Below the pieces are notes generated by a model, which did not search any database, was not told the DNA's origin, and saw only the letters and a list, made by a program, of their open reading frames with translations. Shown here in pieces: positions 16,409 to 23,333 of a DNA stretch of 44,965 bases. The stretch's first letter is position 1, and each line of letters begins with the position of its first letter. The DNA is from Actinomycetota bacterium (GTDB lineage: Bacteria; Actinomycetota; CADDZG01; JAHWKV01). The position numbers and the translations under genes were made by a program. The stretch lies in the NCBI GenBank assembly GCA_035759705.1, contig DASTUJ010000039.1, positions 1 to 44,965 of the forward strand, read 5' to 3'.

Positions 16409-16810
16409 ATGACGAGCTTTCGTATGGGCCGCGTGGCAGAACTTTTGGGGGTGAGCGTGGACACGGTCCGGCGCTGGGCCGATAGCGGACGCCTCGTCAC
16501 CACCCGCTCGGAGAGCGGGAAAAGAATCGTCGAAGGAGCGGACCTGGCCGCCTTCGTCAGCAGCATCGCAAAGTCGGGCGAGTTGAAGAACATCAACGCC
16601 GAGTCGGCCCGCAACCACTTTCCCGGCATCATCACCAAGGTCCTCAAGGACGGCGTTGCGGCGCACGTCGAAATCCAGGCAGGCCCGCACCGGCTCGTTT
16701 CGCTGATGACCAGAGAAGCGGCCGACGAGCTCGAGCTGGAGCCCGGCATGCTGGCGGTCGCAGCCGTCAAGTCCACGAACGTCGTCATCGAACTCCCGAG
16801 GGAGCCCTGA
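16409..16810 (+). CDS. HTH-TOBE molybdate-responsive regulator / molybdopterin-binding protein
   Basis: A 133-residue protein. The N terminus is a MerR/excisionase-like helix-turn-helix (MGRVAELLGVSVDTVRRWADSGRL, about 6-50). The C-terminal TOBE/Mop domain (about 67-130: NHFPGIITKVLKDGVAAHVEIQAG, SLMTREAADELELEPGMLAVAAVKSTNVVI) binds molybdate or tungstate oxyanion in this family. It is the first gene before modABC (stop two bases before modA), so it is probably a Mo-sensing regulator of its own operon, functionally comparable to ModE but much smaller. Confidence 0.9.
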   Translation: MTSFRMGRVAELLGVSVDTVRRWADSGRLVTTRSESGKRIVEGADLAAFVSSIAKSGELKNINAESARNHFPGIITKVLKDGVAAHVEIQAGPHRLVSLMTREAADELELEPGMLAVAAVKSTNVVIELPREP

Positions 16811-16812
16811 CC

Positions 16813-17592
16813 GTGAAAAGCCGTCTCATAGCAGCACTTGCCCTGCTGATCCTCGCCGGCTGCAGGCCCGAGGTGGGGTACCGGGAGCCCACTTCCCCGG
16901 CGGCCGGGAAGCAACTTTCCGGCAGCGCCACCGTCTTCGCGGCCGCTTCGCTCACCGAGTCGTTCCAGGAAATCGGCGACCTCTTCCGGGACGAGAACCC
17001 GTCCGCCGGCCTCGTTTTCAACTTCGGGCCCTCGAGCGGTCTGGCAACCCAGATCGAAGAGCAGGGGGGCGCCGATGTGTTCGCCTCGGCGGACCAGGCC
17101 AACATGAAGAAGGTCACCGACCGGAACCTGATCGACGGGAAGCCCGAAGTTTTCGTGCGAAACAGACTGCAGATCATCGTCGGCCCCGGCAACCCGAAGG
17201 GCATCGAGACCCTTGCAGACCTGGCCGGGCCGGACCTCAAGGTCGTCCTTGCGGCGCCCGGGGTGCCGGTGGGCAGGTACGCCCGCGAGGCGCTGACCAA
17301 GGCCGGCGTCACCGTGAATCCGGTCTCGGAGGCGGTGGACGTTAAGGGTGTCGTCGGACCGGTCACGCTCGGGGAAGCCGACGCGGGCATCGTCTACGCC
17401 ACCGACGTGGAGGCTGCCGGCGGCAAGGCCGAAGGCGTCGACATTCCCGAGGAGTCCAACGTGACCGCCGAGTACCCCATCGGCCTCGTGAAGGGTGCCC
17501 GGAACGCTGCCGTGGGCAAAGCGTTCATCGACCTGGTCCTGTCCGGCGAAGGGCGAAAAGTCCTGACCGACCACGGGTTCATCGCACCCTAG
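16813..17592 (+). CDS. modA: Molybdate ABC transporter substrate-binding lipoprotein
   Basis: A 259-residue extracytoplasmic binding protein that captures molybdate. It starts with a lipoprotein signal peptide (ALLILAGC, Cys17). ModA family markers are the first strand TVFAAASLTESFQEIGDLF, FNFGPSSGLATQIEEQGGADVFASAD (oxyanion-binding Ser/Ala positions) and the C-terminal AVGKAFIDLVLSGEGRKVL. GTG 16813 follows the regulator gene by two bases. It delivers substrate to ModB/ModC. Confidence 0.96.
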   Translation: MKSRLIAALALLILAGCRPEVGYREPTSPAAGKQLSGSATVFAAASLTESFQEIGDLFRDENPSAGLVFNFGPSSGLATQIEEQGGADVFASADQANMKKVTDRNLIDGKPEVFVRNRLQIIVGPGNPKGIETLADLAGPDLKVVLAAPGVPVGRYAREALTKAGVTVNPVSEAVDVKGVVGPVTLGEADAGIVYATDVEAAGGKAEGVDIPEESNVTAEYPIGLVKGARNAAVGKAFIDLVLSGEGRKVLTDHGFIAP

Positions 17593-17598
17593 GGCGCC

Positions 17599-18447
17599 TT
17601 GAGGGAACCGGAGCCGCAGCCCACCCCCTTCCCGGGCCGACGCCGGGGAACCCTATCCGGGTCGCTGGAGAGGGCGTCCACCGGCGTGGCGAAGGTGGCA
17701 GTTGGCGTGGCCGTGTTGTTCTTCCTGCTGCCGCTGGTCGGCCTGTTGCTCCGCACCCCCTGGAGTGAGCTGGGGACCGAGCTCGCCTCTCCGCCGGTGC
17801 GGAGCGCCCTGTGGCTATCCCTGGTCTGCTCACTGGCCGCCACTGCGATCTCCGTGGTGTTCGGGGTTCCGCTGGCCTGGGCGCTGGCCCGGTGGCAGTT
17901 CCCGGGCAAGTCGGTGGTGCGAGCGCTGACGACCCTGCCGATGATCGTCCCGCCGGTGGTGGGAGGCGTCGCCCTGCTGCTTGCCTTCGGACGGCGTGGT
18001 TTCGCAGGGAGGTGGCTGGACCAGGCCTTCGGCATCACGCTCCCCTTCACTACCGCTGGGGCGATCCTGGCCGAGACATTCGTCGCCATGCCGTTTCTGG
18101 TCATCACCGTGGAGGCCGGCCTCCGGTCGATGAACCGGCGGTTCGAGGACGCCGCTTCGACGCTGGGCGCCGGACCGTGGGTCACGTTTCGCCGGGTGAC
18201 CCTCCCCTTGATAGGGCCGAGCCTTTGGGCCGGGGCCGCCCTGGCGTGGGCCCGGGCGCTCGGCGAGTTCGGCGCGACGATCACCTTCGCCGGGAACCTT
18301 CCGGGGCGAACCCAGACCATCCCGCTGGCGGTCTACCTGGCGCTGGAGACCCGTCTGGAGGCGGCGATCACGCTGAGCGTGGTGCTCCTGGCCGTGTCGC
18401 TGACGGTGCTCGTCCTGCTCCGCGACCGATTTATGCCGAACCTGTGA
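17599..18447 (+). CDS. modB: Molybdate ABC transporter permease
   Basis: A 282-residue inner-membrane permease with about six transmembrane helices; the first spans roughly 30-52. The ABC-coupling EAA-like loop is ENxxA-type: EDAASTLGAGPWVTFRRVTLPLIGPSL around 185-212, and the following GALGEFGATITFAGN phrase is characteristic of ModB/CysT permeases. It begins seven bases after modA and its stop overlaps the modC GTG by four bases. The N-terminal extension (about 28 residues, basic and Pro-rich) is cytoplasmic. Confidence 0.95.
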   Translation: MREPEPQPTPFPGRRRGTLSGSLERASTGVAKVAVGVAVLFFLLPLVGLLLRTPWSELGTELASPPVRSALWLSLVCSLAATAISVVFGVPLAWALARWQFPGKSVVRALTTLPMIVPPVVGGVALLLAFGRRGFAGRWLDQAFGITLPFTTAGAILAETFVAMPFLVITVEAGLRSMNRRFEDAASTLGAGPWVTFRRVTLPLIGPSLWAGAALAWARALGEFGATITFAGNLPGRTQTIPLAVYLALETRLEAAITLSVVLLAVSLTVLVLLRDRFMPNL

Positions 18448-19496
18448 GCCTCGAAGCCAAGCTCGAGCTGCAGCTGGGAAGCCTGGACCTCGACGTCGAC
18501 CTGCGGGTCGGTTCGGGCGAAGTGCTGGCGGTGCTGGGCCCCAACGGGTCGGGCAAGACCACGCTCCTCCGGGTTCTGGCCGGTCTTCTACCCGTGCGGT
18601 CCGGCAGGGTGGTTCTCGACGGCGAGGTGCTGGAGGACACCGGCGCCGGCACCCGGCTGCTGCCGGCTGAACGTTCGGTGGGGTTCGTCTTTCAGGACTA
18701 CCTGCTGTTCCCGCACCTGACGGTCGTCGAGAACGTGGCGTTCGGCCTGCGATCTCGGGGCGTGACGAAGGGAGCAGCCCGTGCTGCGGCATCCACGTGG
18801 CTCGGCACCATGGGGCTTGACGCTTATACCAAGGAGAAGCCGGGGTCGCTGTCGGGCGGGCAGGCGCAGCGCGTAGCGCTCGCCCGCGCCCTGGCGCCCA
18901 ACCCCCGCCTTTTGCTTCTCGATGAGCCGCTGGCCGCCCTGGATGCCGGAACCAAGCTGGAGGTCCGGCGGGAGCTGAGCAGGCACCTCGGCTCGTTCGA
19001 GGGATCCGCGTTGCTGGTCACCCACAACCCGCTCGAAGCTGCTGCTCTGGCAGACAGGCTGATAGTCCTGGAGAACGGCCGGGTGATCCAGGACGGCACG
19101 TCGACCGAGGTGGCGTTGCGCCCCCGTTCGGCCTACGTCGCCGAGCTGGTCGGCCTCAACTTGATCCGCGGCAAGGGTTTCGGCGATCACGTCGAGGTGG
19201 AGGAAGGCGGCCGCCTGGTGGCCCCGTCGACACCCCTCGGGGATGTCTACGCCGCCATCCACCCCCGGGCGGTTGCGCTGCACCGGTCGCATCCCGAGGG
19301 CTCTCCCCGGAACGTCTGGGAGGGCACGGTTTCCGGCATCGACCTCGAGGGTGAAAGGGCACGGGTGAGCGTCACGGGACCGGTACGGGTGGTGGCCGAG
19401 GTGACCGTGCAGGCCCTGAAGGAGTTGAACCTGGTGGCGGCCGGACCGGTTTGGGTCTCTATCAAGGCCACGGAGATCCAGGTCTACCCCGCCTGA
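18444..19496 (+). CDS. modC: Molybdate ABC transporter ATPase
   Basis: A 350-residue ABC ATPase energising molybdate import. Walker A is GPNGSGKTT, the Q-loop VFQDYLLFPHLTV, the signature LSGGQAQRVALARAL, Walker B LLLLDEPLAALD, and the switch His is in LLVTHNPLEA. The C-terminal about 110 residues form a regulatory TOBE/MOP-like domain (VWEGTVSGIDLEGERARVSV, VWVSIKATEIQVYPA). GTG 18444 overlaps the modB stop (GTGA), so translation is coupled. Molybdenum imported here would be needed by the CO dehydrogenase at the right end of the window. Confidence 0.95.
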   Translation: MSLEAKLELQLGSLDLDVDLRVGSGEVLAVLGPNGSGKTTLLRVLAGLLPVRSGRVVLDGEVLEDTGAGTRLLPAERSVGFVFQDYLLFPHLTVVENVAFGLRSRGVTKGAARAAASTWLGTMGLDAYTKEKPGSLSGGQAQRVALARALAPNPRLLLLDEPLAALDAGTKLEVRRELSRHLGSFEGSALLVTHNPLEAAALADRLIVLENGRVIQDGTSTEVALRPRSAYVAELVGLNLIRGKGFGDHVEVEEGGRLVAPSTPLGDVYAAIHPRAVALHRSHPEGSPRNVWEGTVSGIDLEGERARVSVTGPVRVVAEVTVQALKELNLVAAGPVWVSIKATEIQVYPA

Positions 19497-19531
19497 CATA
19501 GGATCGAAAGACCCTACGCCGAGGAGGTTCG

Positions 19532-19969
19532 ATGACCAGCGCCAAGCTCCGCCTGCTTGTTCCAGCCGTCCTGACGATCGCGCTGCTGGCCGCCTGCAGC
19601 GGCGATGACCCGGCCATCGAAGGGTCGCCGTCGGCAAGCGCCTCCGAAAAGGCATCTCCCACCACCGGCGCCACTGCTTCCCCGGCCGCCACTCCGGCGG
19701 ACATCACCGCATTCCTGCAGCCGGGCCTCACCGCAGAAACCGTCGCCCTCCTCAACTCGTGCCATGGCGGCGACAACGCCGCCTGCGACAAGGCCCAGGA
19801 ACCGGGCCGCCTGGAGGACGGGCACTTCTCCAAGATGACCGCCGCCTGCGAGCAGGGGAACCAGGACGCCTGCAAGCTGAGGGACCGGCTGGTCGAAGCG
19901 GAGTTGCGGATCCACTGCGCCGACGGCGACGCCTCGGCCTGCGTCACTCCCACGCCGGACCCGTACTAA
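19532..19969 (+). CDS. Small Cys-rich lipoprotein, unknown function
   Basis: A 145-residue exported lipoprotein with signal peptide and lipobox LLAAC (Cys22), then a low-complexity Ser/Ala/Thr/Pro linker (about 30-57). The folded part (about 58-137) has CHGGDNAACDKA, CEQGNQDACK and CADGDASACV: three C-x7-8-C units resembling repeats of a disulfide- or metal-linked mini-domain. GAGGAGG precedes the ATG and TAGGAT upstream is a possible -10. Family not recognised. Confidence 0.75.
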   Translation: MTSAKLRLLVPAVLTIALLAACSGDDPAIEGSPSASASEKASPTTGATASPAATPADITAFLQPGLTAETVALLNSCHGGDNAACDKAQEPGRLEDGHFSKMTAACEQGNQDACKLRDRLVEAELRIHCADGDASACVTPTPDPY

Positions 19970-20060
19970 CCTCAGCCACCAACCCTTTGGACGGCCGGCC
20001 CACGGCCGCAAGACGATATCGCCCGGCTCGCCGCTCCGTTTAAGAGCTAGCCCTCGCCCA

Positions 20061-20165
20061 TCAGAGTCGAACTCTTTCATGCCGACGAAGGTGGCCGGCT
20101 CGGGTTGGTCGGCCGTGGAAGGTTTTCAGCCGGCGGTGGTAGCGGCAGAGCAGAGAATTAAGCAC
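20061..20165 (-). pseudogene. Remnant of an HNH endonuclease C-terminal region
   Basis: A 34-codon frame reads LLCRYHRRLKTFHGR. Its CRxHHRLKTxHG-like pattern is the zinc/HNH end of DUF222/HNH nucleases abundant in actinobacteria (second H of the HH pair is R here). No upstream part of such a protein is present: the ASCH gene stop lies directly before it. It is probably a decayed fragment. The rest of the gap 19970-20060 shows no gene. Confidence 0.4.
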
Positions 20166-20747
20166 CTACTCCGTCGCTGCGAGGTACGCCGCACCGCGGG
20201 GCGACAGCCGGTAGCCGACCTCCAGGCTCTCCGTCAGACCCAGCTCCTTGAGCTTTAGGACGTCCCGCTTGAACGGCAGGGTCTCCCGCGTCAGCAGTGC
20301 GGCGAGGTCGGCGGCCCGGGTGCCGGGTGAGTCCTGAATGAGCTCCAGGACGGGCCGGGTCCACGGCCCTACGGTCGACGACCGGTCCATCCGCTCCAGC
20401 CGAGCCTTGAGGCCGGCCAGCTCCTCCCGGGACAGGTCCCCCCGGTTTCGCAGCTCGATCCGGGGGTCCGGGCCGGCGAAGCGCAGCCGGACACGGTGTA
20501 CCGGGCCCTTCGCCGACCAGCCGGACAGCTCATCGACCAGCTCTGCCCGGGAGCCGGACCCTGCAAGTCGCGCCTGTTCCTCTGTGATCTGGTCGATGGT
20601 TACTACGTCGACCGCCAGCACCTCGACCAGACCCACAAAGGTCCTCAACCGGGTTCCGACCTTGACCCTCGGCCGTTCCCAGCAGCGAAAGGCCAGCTCA
20701 ACGGTCCCTTCGACGATCCCCTGCAGGACCTCGGGGCTCAGGAGCAC
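20166..20747 (-). CDS. ASCH/PUA-like domain protein with C-terminal winged helix
   Basis: A 193-residue soluble protein. The N-terminal about 100 residues resemble an ASCH (PUA-fold) RNA-binding domain: LLSPEVLQGIVEGTVELAFRCW, then KVGTRLRTFVGLVEVLAVDVVTIDQITEEQARLAG. The C-terminal part (about 125-190) looks like a winged helix (TRAADLAALLTRETLPFKRDVLKLKELGLTESL). RNA or nucleotide binding is likely; target unknown. The start overlaps the end of the upstream lipase gene by 10 bp, so the two are probably cotranscribed. Confidence 0.75.
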   Translation of the reverse strand: MLLSPEVLQGIVEGTVELAFRCWERPRVKVGTRLRTFVGLVEVLAVDVVTIDQITEEQARLAGSGSRAELVDELSGWSAKGPVHRVRLRFAGPDPRIELRNRGDLSREELAGLKARLERMDRSSTVGPWTRPVLELIQDSPGTRAADLAALLTRETLPFKRDVLKLKELGLTESLEVGYRLSPRGAAYLAATE

Positions 20748-22003
20748 AAATTCGCCCCCGGACGCCCGGCAACCTCGCTCCCGGCGTTCCGGGCGTCGAT
20801 CCAGGCAAGCACATCGGACCCGGCCGACCGGATGACGCCGATGTGGTCGGCGCCTCGGTAGGTCTGCAGCTCGGCGACGCCGCCCAGTCCGCAGAGGCGG
20901 TCGAACAGCAGGCGGCTCACGTCGACCGGCACCACCTGGTCCGCTTCGCCGTGCACCAGGAGAATCGGCGCCTGCGTCCTGCTCCGCCCGGGCGTGTTCT
21001 CCGTGATCGCCTCCCGCCAGCCATCGGCTTCCGCAGGGTTGGCCTTCAATACCCGGTCCAGGCGGGCGCTGCGGAAACGGCTGCCGATCTCCTCCTGGCA
21101 GAGCCGCTCGACCCGCTCCCGCTGGGCGACGATGTCGGGGTAGAGGATGGCGTCGAGATCGAGTTCCGGGTAGGCCGCCTTGAATCCGAAGGCCCCCATG
21201 ACGACGAAACCGGTCGCAGCCGTCAGGTTGCCCTCCGGCAGGAGAGCAAGCAGGTCCAGCTCGGCGGCGGGCGCCGCGGCGACCACCCCCATCAGCTCCA
21301 GCTCCCCGGCGTACTCGGGCGCCAGCTCACCGGCGAACAGCACCGCCCCGCCGCCCTGGGAGGCCCCGAAGGCCAGGAAGCGGTTCCCGGCCGATGCCTC
21401 GGGGATCTGCCGGGCGGCCCGGACGCTGTCCAGCACTCCCCTGCCCTCACTCCGGCCGACCAGCCACGGATGGGCGCCCGGGGTCCCCAGGCCCTCGTAG
21501 TCGGTGGCCGCCACGACGTACCCGCGGCGCAGGAGCTCGGAAAGGGTCGACGACCCGATCAGGTCCCCGGGTGAGCGGGAGGGCGCACAGCTGTCCCCCA
21601 GGCCCACCGAGCCGTGGCCCCAAGCCACGACCGGCCGGGGTCCCGTAGCCGGTCCCGCCGGCGCAAACACCAGCCCCGAAACCACGATGTCCCGGCCGTC
21701 CACCGACGTCGAGTGGTAGAGAACCCGCCAGCCCTGCACACCGCCCGGCGCGTCGAGCGGCTCCATCCTGACCAACCGGCCCGGCTCGGCGGCCGGGACA
21801 CCCTCCGGCAAACGGTAGAAGTCATCAGCGAGCTCAGGGAATTGGGGGGGAAGCATCACTCCGGGGCTCGAGCCGGGAGACACAGCGGCGGTCGGGTCGG
21901 CTGCGGGCGGGGTTTCCGAGCCGCAGGCGAAAAGGAGAATCGAGATGCAGGCCAACGCGGCAAAGAGCTGGATCCGGCCGAAGGGTTGCCCGCGTTGAAC
22001 CAC
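20738..22003 (-). CDS. Secretory lipase-family lipoprotein (alpha/beta hydrolase)
   Basis: A 421-residue exported protein with lipobox LLFAC (Cys27). The alpha/beta hydrolase core includes PVVAWGHGSVGLGDSCAPS (oxyanion region), ATDYEGLGTPGAHPWLVG, the nucleophile elbow GASQGGG, the Asp in LLVHGEADQVVPV and the His in GADHIGV. This combination matches the fungal/actinobacterial secretory lipase (LIP) family that cleaves esters or triglycerides outside the cell. Cys pair positions (DSCAPS, ERLCQEE, FDRLCGL) may make disulfides. Upstream of and overlapping the ASCH gene. Confidence 0.87.
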   Translation of the reverse strand: MVQRGQPFGRIQLFAALACISILLFACGSETPPAADPTAAVSPGSSPGVMLPPQFPELADDFYRLPEGVPAAEPGRLVRMEPLDAPGGVQGWRVLYHSTSVDGRDIVVSGLVFAPAGPATGPRPVVAWGHGSVGLGDSCAPSRSPGDLIGSSTLSELLRRGYVVAATDYEGLGTPGAHPWLVGRSEGRGVLDSVRAARQIPEASAGNRFLAFGASQGGGAVLFAGELAPEYAGELELMGVVAAAPAAELDLLALLPEGNLTAATGFVVMGAFGFKAAYPELDLDAILYPDIVAQRERVERLCQEEIGSRFRSARLDRVLKANPAEADGWREAITENTPGRSRTQAPILLVHGEADQVVPVDVSRLLFDRLCGLGGVAELQTYRGADHIGVIRSAGSDVLAWIDARNAGSEVAGRPGANLCS

Positions 22004-22051
22004 CTTTAGATCTTGCCAGTGGTTGGGGAGTTAGCGGTACGTCTGAGGCGG

Positions 22052-22495
22052 TTAGGCGGAGATGCCGTCCTCGAGGAACTCGAAGAACGAAGAAGCCTGG
22101 GTCAGGGTGAACAACCGCTCGATGTGGCGCGGTCCCCTGGTGAACGCCAGCCGGCCGCCGTCTGCGGTGATCCGCTTCTGGGCGGCGATGAAGCTGTGCA
22201 GTCCGCTGCAGTCGATGAACGCCAGGTTCTTGAGGTCCAGCACGATGCTTTTCGCCGACTGCTCGACCTCGGAGAGAGCCTGCTCGAACTCACCGACGGT
22301 AGCCATGTCGAGCTCACCTTCGAGCACCACGACTGCCCGCGAACCATCGTTGAACACGCTGGTGGAAAAGATCATCTCGGGCTCACTCTCTGTCCAAATT
22401 GGTGCGAAGTGAAGAGTTGGGGGCGCGGACTCGGGGCGGGGAGTGGCCGATCGGGAGTTGTCGAATTCGGAGATATCGGAAAGGCTCATTGCCAT
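22052..22495 (-). CDS. STAS-domain anti-sigma factor antagonist
   Basis: A 147-residue protein with a STAS domain (about 45-145): VVLEGELDMATVGEFEQAL, IVLDLKNLAFIDCSGLHSF and GGRLAFTRGPRHIERLF. The Ser97 in IDCSGL is the usual phosphorylation site that toggles binding to an anti-sigma kinase. The first 40 residues are a low-complexity extension; Met41 could be an alternative start, but GAGGAAC before 22495 supports the long form. It is divergent from the MerR-receiver/KaiC operon; no partner kinase is adjacent. Confidence 0.85.
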   Translation of the reverse strand: MAMSLSDISEFDNSRSATPRPESAPPTLHFAPIWTESEPEMIFSTSVFNDGSRAVVVLEGELDMATVGEFEQALSEVEQSAKSIVLDLKNLAFIDCSGLHSFIAAQKRITADGGRLAFTRGPRHIERLFTLTQASSFFEFLEDGISA

Positions 22496-22550
22496 TTCAG
22501 TTCCTCTTCACTATCTGCGAAATACAGCTCCGTCTACGAACTATAGCATA

Positions 22551-22583
22551 GTTGTGAATAGGTTGTGAAGAGGTTTTGAAGTG
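22551..22583. repeat. Three phased 11-bp direct repeats (candidate response-regulator operator)
   Basis: GTTGTGAATAG, GTTGTGAAGAG and GTTTTGAAGTG follow each other without a gap; a fourth similar unit GTATTGAAGAG lies at 22613-22623, out of phase. Read on the other strand the units are TTCACAA-N4-TTCACAA. An 11-bp repeat is one helical turn, the arrangement bound by OmpR/PhoP-type regulators. It sits between the divergent STAS gene and the MerR-receiver gene. Confidence 0.6.
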
Positions 22584-22670
22584 CCTCTAAACCCTAATCG
22601 GCCTCTGGCGGGGTATTGAAGAGGTTGCAGTTACCGGCTGAAGGGGTCCTGAGCAAGTACGCTGGTAGTT

Positions 22671-23333
22671 ATGAACGGAACCGGGCCCATCTACAGCATC
22701 AGCGCAGTCGCCAAGATGCTCGGCGTCCCGGTCGCAACACTGCGCACCTGGGAGGACCGATACGCCCTGGTGATCCCGGAGCGTACGGCCAGCCGGCACC
22801 GCCTTTTCACCCGTGAGCAGGTCGAGCAGCTGAGGTTCGTAAAGGCCCGGCTGGACGAGGGTGCAAGTGCGGCGGATGCCCACCGCCTGTTGCGGGAGCG
22901 TTCCGAGGTCGGGGAGGTTTCCGAGCAGCCCGCTCCGGCCGGGACCGGCCGAACCCGGGTCCTCCTGGCGGAGAACGACCCGTTCGCTGCTGAGTTCCAG
23001 GAGTACTTCTTGAAAGCCGAAGGTTTCGAGACCGCAGCCGCCTTCGATTACGACACCGCCGTCACTGCTCTCAACAAGCTCTTGCCGTCGCTGGTGGTCG
23101 TGGAACTGCTGATTTCGGGCGGCCTGGGCCTGGACCTCTGCGGCTACCTGAAGGACCGCAAGGAAGCCCCGAAGATCCTGGCGGTGTCGTCACTGGACTC
23201 CGCCGAGCAGGCCCTGGCGGCCGGCGCCGATGCCTTTCTCCCCAAGCCGCTCGACCCGGTGAAATACATGACGACGGTCAACGAGCTGCTCGGATCCGGC
23301 TCCGCGTGGGCCGGCCAGTCTGCAGCCATGTGA
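22671..23333 (+). CDS. MerR-type HTH fused to a pseudo-receiver domain
   Basis: A 220-residue regulator. The N-terminal MerR helix-turn-helix (about 8-75) contains ISAVAKMLGVPVATLRTWEDRY and HRLFTREQVEQL. The receiver domain (about 95-210) keeps the acidic pair (Glu101, Asp103), Ser at the T/S site (AVSSLDS) and Lys192 (FLPKPLDP), but the phosphoacceptor is Glu145 (LVVVELLISGG) where Asp is expected. This suggests constitutive or phosphorylation-independent signalling. TACGCT seven bases before the ATG implies a leaderless mRNA. Its stop overlaps the KaiC-like start by one base. Confidence 0.85.
   Translation: MNGTGPIYSISAVAKMLGVPVATLRTWEDRYALVIPERTASRHRLFTREQVEQLRFVKARLDEGASAADAHRLLRERSEVGEVSEQPAPAGTGRTRVLLAENDPFAAEFQEYFLKAEGFETAAAFDYDTAVTALNKLLPSLVVVELLISGGLGLDLCGYLKDRKEAPKILAVSSLDSAEQALAAGADAFLPKPLDPVKYMTTVNELLGSGSAWAGQSAAM

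Noticed and set aside
22551-22623. CRISPR-like repeats near 22.55 kb
   Set aside because: Units are only 11 bp, adjacent without spacers, and no cas gene is present; they fit an operator better.
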